NCBI GenBank assembly: GCA_013339895.1
Contig: JABACO010000071.1
Span: 1 to 64,000, forward strand
Direction: 5' to 3'
DNA from: Ephydatia muelleri
Lineage: Eukaryota; Porifera; Demospongiae; Spongillida; Spongillidae
Length of the DNA stretch: 64,000 nucleotides
Below are positions 11,930-22,915 of the stretch, piece after piece (positions within the stretch are counted from its first letter, which is position 1; each line of letters begins with the position of its first letter). A program made the translations under genes and the position numbers. A model generated the notes under the pieces. That model ran no database searches. It saw only the letters and a program-made list of their open reading frames with translations, and had not been told where the DNA came from.

Positions 11930-12070
11930 ATAAGACTTGATTCTTGGCACACCATGATAAGTCATGATAAGTCTTAAAACTTCTGTTCCAAATTCTTGAT
12001 AAGACTCGATAAATCTTGGATAACTCTTGTCAAGTCATGATTGGTAAGACTTGATAAGACTTGTAAAACC
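11930..12070. repeat. Degenerate short repeat of CTTGATAAGACT type
   Basis: Eight or so imperfect copies of a 12-15 base word such as CTTGATAAGACT or CATGATAAGTCT lie head to tail just before the TG microsatellite. No coding potential is seen. Confidence 0.45.
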
Positions 12071-12092
12071 GTCGCAAGATTATGTGTAGGGG

Positions 12093-12276
<184 letters not shown>

Positions 12277-12404
12277 CGCATGTAAGTGCATGTATACATG
12301 CATGTGTATGCAGGGCCGTAGCCACACTGGTCCGGTTGCAATTAAGCCCAGTAGGAAATTATCAGCAGGGGTGGGTGCGGAAGGGAGAAGTGCTCCCTTG
12401 AGCA

Positions 12405-12545
12405 CGGCGCGACAGTGTACCGTATGCAGCCTTGTATATTGCACCAATACTAATCGATACTCGTCTGCACTCGACACGTGGGCAGTTTTTCATACGTCAC
12501 GAATGCGGCGCCTGTATACGTCTCAGAAAGAACACTTCGCTTATA
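12405..12545. mobile_element. R1.8 repeat, copy 2, left piece
   Basis: Nearly identical to 8,750-8,890 of copy 1, from CGCGACAGTGTACCG to CTTCGCTTATA. Copy 2 resumes at about 14,985, so 2.4 kb has been inserted between. Confidence 0.75.
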
Positions 12546-12553
12546 TATATATA

Positions 12554-12742
12554 TGGGACAGTTTCCGCGAAAATTGCCCCACGGTTAAAATGTTATAAAA
12601 CTTCATAGTGTTTGAATCGCTATAACTTCCCAACGGATAACGCTATCGACTTCCTATTTTCAACACTTCATAGTGAAATGGTGAACGCGATGAATTTTTA
12701 TAACATTTTAACCGTGGGGCAATTTTCGCGGAAACTGTCCCA
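12554..12742. mobile_element. TA-flanked MITE with about 47-bp inverted repeats
   Basis: The element begins TGGGACAGTTTCCGCG and ends with its exact reverse complement CGCGGAAACTGTCCCA. The arms stay complementary for about 47 bases around a loop of about 95 bases. TA lies on both sides, as expected for a Tc1/mariner-type target duplication. Length is 189 bp and it has no coding capacity. Confidence 0.75.
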
Positions 12743-12744
12743 TA

Positions 12745-13200
12745 TGTGTCAGTTTCCGAGAAAATGAGAAGTGGCTATATATATAAAAAGTTATAAAAAT
12801 GCTTCACGTTTGAATCGCAAAAACTCCATAACGGTTTTAGCAATCACTTCCTATCTCGAACACTTCGTGCCACACCACTTCTCTCTACGAAAATAAATTT
12901 TGGTGTCTTACCCTTGCTCCTTGCTGACGTTACATGGCACAGTACCCGAGGGGTTCAAAATCCAGGTAGCTCCCTTCAGGAATGTCCAAATCACTTCAAA
13001 ATCGATATGCACGTAAAGGAGTCCTGTCACTGTTCATTTCTGCAGATCGTTGATTTTTACCTCTTCCGTTATGGAGATACAGCAATGCAAAGTAAGTCCA
13101 TGTTTCCCGCTCGAATCGCGCCTTTCTCAGTCCTTGAACCGCTTCCATTCTCCCGAGTGGAACTGAGAAAGGCGCGATTCGAGCGGGAAACGTGGACTTT
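12745..13200. repeat. Foldback-like repeat with 37-bp inverted arms
   Basis: Arms at 13,095-13,131 and 13,162-13,198 (GTTTCCCGCTCGAATCGCGC and its complement) form a strong hairpin. The upstream part shares blocks (TTTTGGTGTCTTAC, then GTTCAAAA, then CTTCAGG) with the foldback element at 28.4-29.1 kb, so it looks like a diverged or partial member of that family. Confidence 0.55.
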
Positions 13201-13450
13201 ATTTAATGTATGTATTGCATTCTTATAGATGCCCACCTCTCTGATGGGGATCGACTGGCGACGCTTGATGTGTCCCATTGATGGGGATTGATCTGTTTAA
13301 GGTTAGTACACGTGTATGTGCTAGCACACACTCTCTGATAATATATGTATTGTATTCTTATAGATGCCCACCTCTCCGATGGGGATCAATAGGCGATGCA
13401 TGATATGTTTCCATTGAGGGGGATTGATCTGTGTAAGGTTAGTACACACT
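13190..13450 (+). repeat. Tandem duplication of an exon-like block
   Basis: Two copies of about 130 bases (13,205-13,320 and 13,340-13,450) start at TTCTTATAG, an acceptor-like sequence, and end at AAGGTTAGTACAC, donor-like. The first copy reads DAHLSDGDRLATLDVSH before a stop; the second is more damaged. Probably a duplicated dead exon of unknown origin. Confidence 0.45.
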
Positions 13451-13532
13451 GCACATGTCCCGCCACACTACACATGTCCCTCCACACTACACATGTCCCT
13501 CCACACACTACACATGTCCCTCCACACAGTCT
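13450..13532. repeat. Minisatellite, about 20-bp CACTACACATGTCCCTCCA unit
   Basis: Four consecutive units with slight length variation follow the duplicated block. From 13,640 to 14,750 the DNA is GT-rich in parts and has a few exon-like open segments (14,128-14,320 and 14,455-14,600), none recognised. Confidence 0.7.
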
Positions 13533-14759
13533 CTACTTCTCACTGTTCCTCATCCTCATGAGAAAGCATTGTCTTGTACTGATGTGTGCTGGGAATACAC
13601 ACATCCAAACCTCTCTACGCTGTGTTCTCCAATAAGTGCTCCCCACCCATCCTACATGTAGCTATGTGCTGCGTAAGAGAGATGCCCAACCAAAAAGATG
13701 GGAGGGTGTGTGACAAGGGTACTCATGAGGTTGTGACAGGGGTACATGTGTGTGTGACAGGGTACTGATGTGATGGTGAGAAAGTAAATGCAGGTGTGTG
13801 AGGATATGAAGGTGGATGCATGTGGACCAGCAATAGCAAGTTCTTCACGTGTGTGTGGGGATGTGTGTGTATGTGTGCGTGTGTGTACTATAGATGTACT
13901 GCACCATATGCTCAGGAGATGCTCAAGATGTTCATGTGTGATGCCCCCAACTGCTCAAAGTACATGTAAGTGCATTAGCCCTACCCACAATGACATAACA
14001 GGTCATGTACACATACACATACAGTACATACACACACACATGTATTGCCTGCTTTGAGAAACTCTGTGGAGACTATGAATTAGCAAGGATACATATTTGT
14101 TGCCACATACTGCTTTGTGTTTGAGGTTTGGGCGCTGGCCACGCCTACTGCACAGGTGAGGAGTGGCTGCGTTACATGTGCTCACCTGATCACTCGAAGC
14201 TCCGCCTTCAGAGCAAAAGAGAGGACTGTCCACATACAAAAGCTGCAAGAGTTGTTCATGAATTATCATTAACTACAGTATGTGAGTTTTGGGGGAAGGC
14301 ATTGCTCCATTACAAACCCTGATTCCTTTGTCCGTATTGAGTCGGCAACGAATTTGGTTCTGTATTCTTTGCCATTTCACCCAACGCACACCTTGCTGTT
14401 TTTAATCTGTAACCTTTCTTACACCCAACATCCCTAGGAACCTCCTCCTCCCATTTGTCCCCTCGTCCCAGCAGACAGCAGAAGACCAATCTGAGTGCTT
14501 GGCCTGTTCGATGGCATTGCTACAGGTCAGTTGGGATCGTGTTTGAGGAGGAGGAGGAGGAGCATCTGCTGTGTTTCATAGCAAAGGATCCTTTACAAGG
14601 TTTGTACAGTGTTTCATGTATTATGTACAAGTTCTTTCTTATCTCTTATATCTTCAGCTTTCCCATTCAGCCTAATTGGAAGTGTATTGAAGCAGTTTAG
14701 CAGTTTTGCTAACCGTACTATTTGCTTTTGTTTGTCTGTACGCTGCGATGGAAAAAAAG

Positions 14760-14985
14760 TTTCATTATGGTGAATAACACTCGTATTAACGATTGCAAGT
14801 CACTCGTGTACAATACAAGTGAACCTCACCTTTTGTAGCACGTGATCTCACTCTGTCAAGCGAGTGATAATTACAAGTGAACTTCACTTGTTTTAATGCG
14901 TGAATATCACTCGTTGTAGCGGAGTGCTATGTCTAACGCGACTATCACTCGCTCGGGCGAGTGAAAGTCGCGCTTTTGTTTTTGC
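14760..14985. repeat. Cluster of CACTCG/CGAGTG motifs
   Basis: At least eight occurrences of CACTCG or its complement CGAGTG, or near variants (CACTTG, CAAGTG), occur in about 200 bases. One pair forms the palindrome CACTCGCTCGGGCGAGTG near 14,945. The cluster sits at the right edge of the 2.4-kb insertion in R1.8 copy 2. Its role is unknown. Confidence 0.5.
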
Positions 14986-16503
14986 AGTATACGTGCGGTC
15001 TGCATATGGATTCAGTATATTCGTCATCACATGTCTGCATACTTCAGATGAACGCGTGCAGACTCTGTACACGTCATGTATTCGAATCGTTTCAAATTCA
15101 TTTTCAGCATGTTCTGCATGCATACTTGAAGGCTAGTGCTTAAACCCTGAACCACGCCAGCAATAATTCAGAATTTAACGGCAAACTTTAATCAAATTAC
15201 AGCTGAAATACAACTTGGTCAAAAAATAAACAGTATAGTTCCAAGCTGGCGATCAAAGTCTCCATCACATTTTCCTGATGTAGTTAGAAGGGCACTCTCC
15301 GCCTAGCAGAGGCCTCTTGGAAGGCGAGCACGAGCCTCTACTACTCTCGCGGCACTTGTCGACGGTTTCCTTACAAGCACACGCTAAAATATTACAGAGG
15401 TTATGCACAAAGAACTCAGCATTTACTTACTCTCTGACCGCGGTGGTAGCTAGCTTATGCTTTACAATGCTATCGTCGTCATCCCCTTGGTTGGCCATGC
15501 AGCGAAACGTTTTCATTTGGCCGTAGTACACCCTGGCGTCGGCTCAAGAGCTGTGGTCAGAAAGGAAAGTCATAGCATGCCTACTCTGTACCTGCGTTTC
15601 TTCTTTTGCCGGGGTTGGTCACTTCCGCCATTTCAGTCTCGATGTACTCGCTTAAATATCTCCTGACCCTGAAGTTATTGGCACGCGCACATAATCCACA
15701 TGCACATATACAACGTGCTATGCTCTTCGTAATGGCGTTCTATTGGTCGGCACTGTGCTTAAGAGAAAAAACATGACGTAAGCATGTAAACCTTTGTGAC
15801 AACTTGAAACGCCGCCTCACTGCATCTACTGAATCACACACTTGTCCTGGTTTGACATAAGCAACACCGTATAGTGTACAGTGTAAACACGCACAACTTA
15901 CCAGGCCTAGACTGCTTAAGTCCGTTCGGTATGCCTTTATAACCTCCGCCTGTCACCCGCGTTGTCCGAAACTCTTGGAACTCTCTATATCTTGCACAGT
16001 TGCACCTCACTGATTCGTCAGCTATTTAGTGATCAAAATCAACAATCCAATTTCTCTTTCGTTGGGAACGGTTCCATTAATACTGTCTCCACAGATAGCC
16101 CAGTAGTCCAACTTTCCTTTCCTCCTATTTCGTTGGGAACTCAACCAAGTTGCCTATTTTTGTTTCCTTTGCTCGATCGTGCGTCGTCACCTCCATTAAT
16201 GACCAACACGTGCAAAACTTAAAACCGAGCATACGCAGATAGCGATATCAAAATTAATTACTCAAATAGGCCTACAGGCTACACCCGCTAGAAATAGTCA
16301 CAGATGTAGGTATCAGAAGTTTACAATGATTATAGGGATCCAATAACGTACCTGTGAGTATACCCATCTGCACACTGCACTGGACATTGACATATCTTGG
16401 TACGAGTATGTATATCGGTCCGCACACGTGCATGTCTGGATATGTATCTGCATACCATGGCGTGGGCAAACTCTGCATATTACTGCATACGATACTATGT
16501 CAC
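14985..16503. mobile_element. R1.8 repeat, copy 2, right piece
   Basis: Matches copy 1 from GCGGTCTGCATATGG onward, with small indels, to TACTATGTCAC, where the hAT element begins. The last bases of R1.8 (TATGTCACGCAGTG) reappear after the hAT element at 18,283. A block present in copy 1 (about 10,230-10,395) is missing here, so the two copies differ by internal deletion as well as insertions. Confidence 0.75.
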
Positions 16504-18282
16504 CAGGGTTGCCGAAGGCCAGCCGGCCTGTCAGGCCGGCCTGACAGGCCAGGGGCCTGGCCTGACCTGTCAGGCCAGGGGTCTAGCCTATCAGGCCGGA
16601 CCACGCCCACCCTAAACATCATGCAATATGTAGGCGGGCTTCTGATTGAAAACTCAATCATCAACTATTATTACTTTTCATTGGTGTATACAAATCCTTC
16701 ATCCTAATTACATTTTTGTATTCACAGTATACACAAATATTATAATATCTTATTGTGGAGGATTTGGTGCAACCAATAAATACGAATTCGAAGTACTGAA
16801 ATGACTTTACACATTCACCAAATGCACGATTGTCATAATTAATAACTGACAAAAAGCAGCAGAATTCAAATACATTGTATTCATGTGTAGCGACTGAGCA
16901 AGAGTGTACATAATATTGGCTTAATGCATTTGAAGCAGCCATGCATTATGCTTTAGCATATTGATGCTTCCAGCCGTTGGGGAAGTAGATTCCATCGTTG
17001 ACGCTCCTCATACCAATAGGATAAAACTGCGCCCCCCTTGCCCCCCTTGCCCCCCCCCCCCCCCCCCCCCCCCCGTCTACGCCCTTGCAGTGTAAGTAAG
17101 AAATGTGTAGATCGCAATCATGTATGCATGCAAATACTTGCTGCACTATGACCTTATAAGTACATGACATGTTTGGTTACTTTACAACTGTAGTGCTTAT
17201 GTTTCTTCTGAAGAGCACATTGTTCAGATGACTTCACTAATGCTATTTACTCCCAGAACAGGAATGTGTGTCCCACATTAGTGTAGAATATCATGTTAAA
17301 AATGCCAGTTCACTCCATCTCCATCTGCTTTTTTCCAGTTCATAATAAGTATGGTTTGTTACAACCGTATATGCAAGGTAAAGATGGACACACAAGATGT
17401 GCGTGCACCCCAGTGCCCCTCCTGGGTTTGACTTCAGGATCTACATGGCTGGTTTACATGCATGTCACTGAATTGCATGTATGTAAATATACAACATGGT
17501 ATTCAAAGCGATTCTTTGTAATAACACAACGCTGACATGCATCACACAGACGATTCTATGGTTGTGTGACAATGCATGTATATATGCACTTGGCGTTCAA
17601 AGAGTTAAAGAAACCTCTTGAAATACATGCAACTATTCACTGAACATTAGACTGTCGGCAAGAACTGGGGGAAGTAAATTTTCGCACCATGCATGTGCTA
17701 AGAGTTTCATGGCTTTATCCTGCTCGTTTTTTTGTGAGAGGGAGATGTAAAAATGCTGCTCTAGCTGCGATTTCTTGGCTGTTTGAATTGTCTTTTCTTT
17801 TTGGAACAAACTACTGAGTCTTCTTTCTTTAATTGATCCTTGTGATTCCGTTCAATGTGCCTAAAAAGAGTAGAGTGTTCCCTGGCGAACGGCTTGTGGC
17901 AATAGACACACCAAGCTTTACCCGCGTAACTTTTCTCCTTCGATGTATGGACCTTGAAATGGGACCAGACAGCGATGTGTTAGTGTTACCGCTAAGCTTT
18001 CGCATCGGTACAAATCTAACAAGCTCCTCGGAGTTGTATTCCCACAGATCGGGGTTAGGACAAGGTTTGAGGTGATGAGTGGAAGGCAGAGGAGTGTTTA
18101 AAAATGATGGACCAGGAGGATTGTCGATCGACATAGCGGAGGCAAAATCACTTTGCATGCGTATCAATTAATTAAACACCGAATAATTTATAATTGATTG
18201 GCCTGACAGGTCGGCCTATCAGGCCAGGCAGTCAGGCCGGCCGGCCTCAGGCTAGACCCCTGGCTGGCCTACGGCAACCCTG
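16504..18282 (-). mobile_element. hAT DNA transposon, decayed, 1,779 bp
   Basis: The ends are CAGGGTTGCCG on the left and CGGCAACCCTG on the right, typical hAT termini. TATGTCAC is present on both sides (16,496-16,503 and 18,283-18,290), giving the 8-bp target duplication expected of hAT. Both ends carry several copies of the palindrome GGCCTGACAGGCC or near variants, like subterminal transposase-binding repeats. Inside are a poly-C tract (about 17,050-17,074) and, on the minus strand, a zinc-finger exon, but no transposase catalytic core, so the element is an internally deleted non-autonomous copy. Confidence 0.85.
17761..17940 (-). pseudogene. BED-like zinc finger remnant inside the hAT element
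   Basis: The minus strand in one frame reads KSYAGKAWCVYCHKPFAR, then TLFRHIERNHKD and a basic tail (KKKRQFKQPRNRS) before a stop. The spacing C-x2-C ... H-x4-H fits a BED-type or C2H2 finger, which hAT transposases carry at the N-terminus for DNA binding. Upstream (17,941-18,167) a different frame is open (MIRMQSDFASAMS...), so one indel near 17,940 separates the start from the finger. Downstream the catalytic RNase-H-like domain is absent. The finger supports the hAT label given by the ends and target duplication. Confidence 0.6.
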
Positions 18283-18364
18283 TATGTCACGCAGTGCCCC
18301 CGCGCAGCGGCGCAGTTCAGTGTATAGCTTATTTGAATTATGCGCACATAATATCGCCCTCCTC

Positions 18365-18390
18365 CCCCCCCCCCCCCCCCCCCCCCCTCT
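18365..18390. repeat. Poly-C tract
   Basis: About 22 uninterrupted C. Between the end of R1.8 copy 2 (about 18,296) and 18,620 there is nothing else I can support. Confidence 0.9.
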
Positions 18391-18627
18391 CGCATTACGG
18401 TTTGGTACAGTACAGATTTGATAACTGTTTTCACATTATTTGTATGTCATCAACGGTTAAATCTTTGAGCTCATTCAGTAACATCAAATACACTAGCATC
18501 TAAACGCCCGGTACCGCGGCGTTGGTGGGAGTAGGGGAGTAGGTCGACGCAAACCCGCATGTGGCTTGAGGTTGTAGTGAAGCCATCATGTTCTTCATAT
18601 GGGGTTCAAGGACAACCTTCAAGGTCA

Positions 18628-18803
18628 ACCTCCCTCCCTCCCTCCCTCCCTCCCTCCCTCCCTCCCTCCCTCCCTCCCTCCCTCCCTCCTTCCCTCCCTC
18701 CCTCCCTCCCTCCCTCCCTCCCTCCCTCCCTCCCTCCCTCCCTCCCTCCCTCCCTCCCTCCCTCTCTCCCTCCCTCCCTCCCTCCCTCCCTCCCTCCCTC
18801 CCA
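18628..18803. repeat. (CCCT)n microsatellite
   Basis: About 175 bases of the tetramer CTCC with single-base variants near 18,690 and 18,765. The Ser-Leu-Pro-Pro and Glu-Gly-Gly-Arg ORFs on the two strands are artefacts. Confidence 0.95.
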
Positions 18804-19090
18804 TACTTATGCATCACTTGTGAGAGAGGTATGTTCCAGCCAGATTATTTACAAAAATTTACAAATTATATGCCGCATTGTGTTAGCCGTAGCAGTCTGG
18901 ACGTTACAAATGACCGCGTTCGCGACTCATTCCATACATGGAAAAGTTGCAGTTTTATCCATATATGGTCTCACATGAGCTTGCGGTGAGTTTCCGTTTG
19001 AGCTAGTTTCCCACAGTGACATTAGGTGCGCGGAACTCAACGAATTTCAGTAATGTACATGTAGTATAGTAACTACTAAATGCTACTTTT

Positions 19091-19126
19091 CTCGGAAATA
19101 TCCGAGTGACGAAAAGGGTCTATATA
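19091..19126 (+). promoter_or_regulatory. Promoter of the secreted protein gene
   Basis: A TATA-like box CTATATAG at about 19,120-19,126 sits 84-90 bases before the chosen ATG at 19,210. Just upstream is the perfect inverted repeat CTCGGA-AATA-TCCGAG (19,091-19,106). A second weaker TATATAA lies at about 19,147. Initiation near 19,150 would put 19,210 as the first ATG leading straight into a signal peptide. Confidence 0.45.
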
Positions 19127-19209
19127 GCTTTACATGTACACGGCACTATATAATGGTTATCCCAAGCTTGCGATCTTACAGCCCGCACAGCACTGAAAAG
19201 TATTCCAAC

Positions 19210-20166
19210 ATGAACACTATTATCTTGCTAGCCATTGTTTTGATTTTGCGTTCAGCATTGGCAGGACCCCATCGCGGACTGGCGGATCGGAAAACCAACA
19301 AGAATTCGGCTGCTGATATGCACTCAGCGGATAGCGGCGTGGAGGGCTACTTATTTGAATCCGGCGAGTATCCGGAGAACAGCCAGCAGGATGCAGAGCA
19401 AGGTTTCGGCCCGTATGAGATTGAAATTGAGGAGAGCGTAACCAGTTTGGGTGGAGAACCAATCGCCGGACCAAATGCCGCTCCGTTTCCTCCCGATACG
19501 GTACCAAGCACTCCAAAGACGTGGAAATTGGTTGCCGCTCTCGACATGGCCGATCCCCTACAACGCTGTCCGGCATCGTTGAACAAAATCGCGAGCCCAC
19601 GTGCCTCTTGTGCGAAGAAGACCTTCGAGGGAGGGTGCGATTCTGTACCCATCTCAACTTTCGGAGCCAGCTACCAGACGGTTTGCGGACGATTTCGAGG
19701 CTACCAAATAGGATCACCTGACGCGTTCTTAAACTATGCTAGGTTAGGGAAAACCGTTGAAGACCCATACGTAGACGGGATTAGCATCACCTATGGACCA
19801 TCCGGAAGAAGGCAGCACGTATTCACGCTTGCAGCGGGGGGTGTCGAAAATCGTCATGGAGGGGACGCCTGCCCCTGCGCAGGAGGGACTGCCCCCGCGC
19901 CTTTCATCGGTTCTGATTACTTCTGTGAGTCCGGCAATTTTGACAGAAGCGACGATGTTACGTCGTTCTACTATTCCGACCCCCTGTGGGACGGACAGCA
20001 GTGTAATGGATACGAGGCCACGTGCTGTAACCCAGCGGGCATTCCCTGGTTCTGCAAGACCTTCCCTACCCAGGTCTCTAGCGACCTGGAAGTTCGAATA
20101 TGCATGGATGAGCCCGTGAATAACGAAAACGTGGCTCTGGAGTTTTTCGAGTTGTATATAAAGTGA
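19210..20166 (+). CDS. Secreted Cys-rich protein of a sponge/cnidarian-type family
   Basis: Intronless ORF of 318 residues from ATG 19,210 (an in-frame ATG at 19,153 would add 19 polar residues before the hydrophobic segment, so it is less likely). Residues 1-18 (MNTIILLAIVLILRSALA) are a clear signal peptide. An acidic, low-complexity stretch follows to about residue 90. The C-terminal 200 residues hold the conserved core: CGRFRGYQIGSPDAF (about 158-172), YVDGISITYG (187-196), a Cys-Pro-Cys at about 220, GSDYFCESG (about 233), DPLWDGQQC then TCCNPAGIPWFC (257-281), and EVRICMDEP near 300. I recall this Cys pattern from many predicted secreted proteins of sponges and cnidarians with no assigned function; the role may be adhesive, recognition or extracellular-matrix. 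Frame intact, codons unremarkable. It is the strongest host gene in the window. Confidence 0.85.
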   Translation: MNTIILLAIVLILRSALAGPHRGLADRKTNKNSAADMHSADSGVEGYLFESGEYPENSQQDAEQGFGPYEIEIEESVTSLGGEPIAGPNAAPFPPDTVPSTPKTWKLVAALDMADPLQRCPASLNKIASPRASCAKKTFEGGCDSVPISTFGASYQTVCGRFRGYQIGSPDAFLNYARLGKTVEDPYVDGISITYGPSGRRQHVFTLAAGGVENRHGGDACPCAGGTAPAPFIGSDYFCESGNFDRSDDVTSFYYSDPLWDGQQCNGYEATCCNPAGIPWFCKTFPTQVSSDLEVRICMDEPVNNENVALEFFELYIK

Positions 20167-20169
20167 AAA

Positions 20170-21050
20170 ACAGACAGACACTAAAAGTGGTTCCCCTATT
20201 GTGGTAAAAAAGAAATCTGAACATGGGATAGCTGTAGGCTCTACGTGTAGGAATGCTCTGATCATGTCCAGAAATTGTGTGCATGATTCGGCTTAGAGTT
20301 TTGATTAAAAAATTCTGATTTCCCCGTAAAAATATTACCAGTTATTACATGAGCTAATTAACTATTGCAATTAATTATTATTTGTTCGACTTCCTGCTTG
20401 TATATGTCAGAGAAGCCAGGTAAGGCCATCGCTTTTAATCCTGCGAAACTAATGCTATCTTAACCGTGACTATACGCATGCGCACCTGTCAGAAGTAGGT
20501 GCTCCTGCCATCTAGGTCACATGATCTGTTATTTCACCATGTTATTAACCACTAAAATCAAGCTAGCTAGCTAACTGCAAATACATTGGCACCTAGTCTC
20601 GGTGCCCAGACTTTATATCACAGCACCGGATGTATAACATCACCGGGACATGACTGTGGTAGGGTGTCTACGAAAGAACGCAACGCTTTTGAACGGGAAT
20701 AACTTTTGATAGGATTAAGAAAAAAAATCTCATATTTTGAAACTAAGTTGGTCAGTTTGCTCAAATTTTTTTCCATCCTTTTTAATTGATACATTATTAA
20801 TCGTGCTAATTAAGCACAATGAATTAACAGATTTTGAAAGTTCGTATGTGTCGCTTCGTTCAAAATATAGGATTTTTTTCACATTCATAACTAAAACTAC
20901 GACCCGCTACCTATTTCTCTCTGCTTACGCACCTCATTCTAAGACTGATAAATACCAGTCTCAATCACGTGATACAATTCGGAAGCGGATCTTTTTATGC
21001 AATGCCCCATCTCCTACGTGAGTGTTAGAGTCAGTGCTAATTACATGTTA
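20170..21050. other. Intergenic DNA, nothing recognised
   Basis: The 3' side of the secreted gene has no consensus AATAAA close to the stop; AT-rich sequence begins about 140 bases later. No ORF, repeat or transposon relic could be supported here. Confidence 0.5.
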
Positions 21051-21109
21051 ATGTGGTGCGCACATTAGCACAATCGTACAGACAGGCACTGAACCGGGCG
21101 GCAGGTATA

Positions 21110-21675
21110 CTGCATGTTGGCCTTATCCCCATACTGCATGTTGGCCTTCTTCCTATACTGTTGGCCTTCTTCCTATACTGCGGCCTTCTCCCTATACTGT
21201 TGGCCTTCTCCCTATACTGTTGGCCTTCTCTCTATACTGTTTGCTTTCTCCAGGGCTATACATGTACTGTTGACCTTCTCCCTATACTGCTGTTGGCCTT
21301 CTTCCTATACTGCGGCCTTCTCCCTATACTGTTGGCTTTCTCCCTATACTGTTGGCTTTCTCCCTATACATGTACTGTTGGCATTCTCATGTACTGTTGG
21401 CCTTCTCCCTATACTTTTGGCCTTCTCCCTATACTTTTGGCCTTCTCCCTATACTTTTGGCCTTCTGTTGGCTTTCTTCCTGTACTGTTGGCTTTCTCCC
21501 TGTACTGTTGGCTTTCTCCCTGTACTGTTGGCCTTCTCCCTATACTACTGTTGGCCTTCTCCCTATACTGCTGGCTAACTTTGGCCTTCTATACCTGTAC
21601 TGTTGGCCTTCTGTTGGCCTTCACCCTATACTGTTGGCCTTCTCCCTATACTTTTGGCCTTCTCCCTGTACACAC
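21110..21675. repeat. Minisatellite, about 20-bp TTGGCCTTCTCCCTATACTG unit
   Basis: About 28 tandem units with substitutions and insertions (TACATG, CTG) cover 560 bases. Three plus-strand frames stay open through it and give Leu/Phe/Tyr/Cys-rich pseudo-proteins, which are products of the repeat and not genes. Confidence 0.9.
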
Positions 21676-21679
21676 ACAC

Positions 21680-22091
21680 ATACACACATGCACACGCACA
21701 CACACACAGACTGAGCTTGTATCATTTGCAGCGTTGGGTTCTTTTTTCTCATGTGCATGAATGTACACATTTGTGTGCACACACACACACAGAGGCTCTG
21801 GCTTGTACCACTTGCAGTGACTTTGGGTTCTTATTTCTCACACTGTTTTTACAAAGCGTACATGTGCATGAATGTATGTACACACCTGTGCACACACACA
21901 CACACGCACAGAGTCTGGGCTTGTACCACTTGCAGTGACTGGGTTCTTATTTCTCACACTGTTATCACAAATTGTACATGTACATGAATGTACACATCTG
22001 TGTGCACACACACACAGAGGCACTGGCTGTACCATTTGCAGTGACTTTGGGTTCTTATCTCGCATGTGCACAGTTTTTACAAAGCGTGCGT

Positions 22092-22156
<65 letters not shown>

Positions 22157-22480
22157 GACTGGGCTTGTACCACTTGCAGGGACTTTGGGTTCTTATTTCT
22201 CACACTGTAATATCACAAAGCATACATGTGCATGAATGTACACACCTGTGTGCGCACACACACAGACACACACACAGAGAGACTGAGCTTGTACCACTTG
22301 TAGTGACTTTGGGTTCTTATTTCTCACTGTTTTCACAAAGCACATACTGTGCATGAATGTACACACTTGCTTTGTTATGTAAATCGCCTGTACACCATAT
22401 TCGTCACACACACAGTACACACACACAGTGCACACACACACACGTACAGCGCGCACATACACACACACGTACAGTACACT
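21680..22480. repeat. Tandem repeat, about 100-145-bp unit with CA arrays
   Basis: Six units each hold CTTGTACCACTTGCAGTGAC, TTTGGGTTCTTATTTCTCAC, a CATGTGCATGAATGTACAC block and a CA run. They begin near 21,712, 21,800, 21,918, 22,024, 22,165 and 22,285. The CA run varies most; the longest is at about 22,091-22,154. Confidence 0.85.
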
Positions 22481-22799
22481 TGCATTGTTATAGAAATGGA
22501 ATCTTGTGCACAACACATACATGCACTCATGTACAGTACACTTGTACACACACATACCATGAAAAACATTAAGCAAGTCTACACACACATGTCATTGCAC
22601 GTAAGGTCTAATAGTTCTCTGCACATGCATTCAATTCCATTTAATTGCTTTATGCATGTATACAATTTCTGTACCCTGTCCCTTTGCACTCATAGTGTGT
22701 CCCTCTGTAGCGTTGCTTGAAGTTGACAACTTCACTCCTTGCGTGTGGAGCTCCCTTATGGCTGGTTCTCTGTTAGGGTGTGTAACCTCCCCTGCATAA

Positions 22800-22915
22800 T
22801 GAAAATCGATTTTTCCGAATACTTTTAAAACACTAATCGATTTTTCAGGTTTTTGTGGATCTGAAAATCGATTTTTCCGAATAGTTTAAAAAACAAAATC
22901 GATTTTTCCGAATAG
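22800..22915. repeat. Four tandem copies of an ATCGATTTTTCCGAATA word
   Basis: AAAATCGATTTTTCCGAATA or a close variant occurs four times in 110 bases, each centred on the palindrome AAAATCGATTTT. No gene lies close enough to assign it as an operator. From 22,920 to 23,490 nothing else is supported. Confidence 0.65.

Noticed and set aside
14128..14700. Exons of a recognisable gene
   Set aside because: Short open segments with acceptor-like sites exist, but no domain, no phase-consistent chain and GT-rich surroundings.
18500..18989. Ser-Leu-Pro-Pro and Glu-Gly-Gly-Arg ORFs
   Set aside because: Artefacts of the CCCT tetramer in all frames.
21053..21760. 235-codon Leu/Phe/Tyr/Cys-rich ORF
   Set aside because: It follows the 20-bp minisatellite in several frames at once, so openness comes from the repeat, not from selection.
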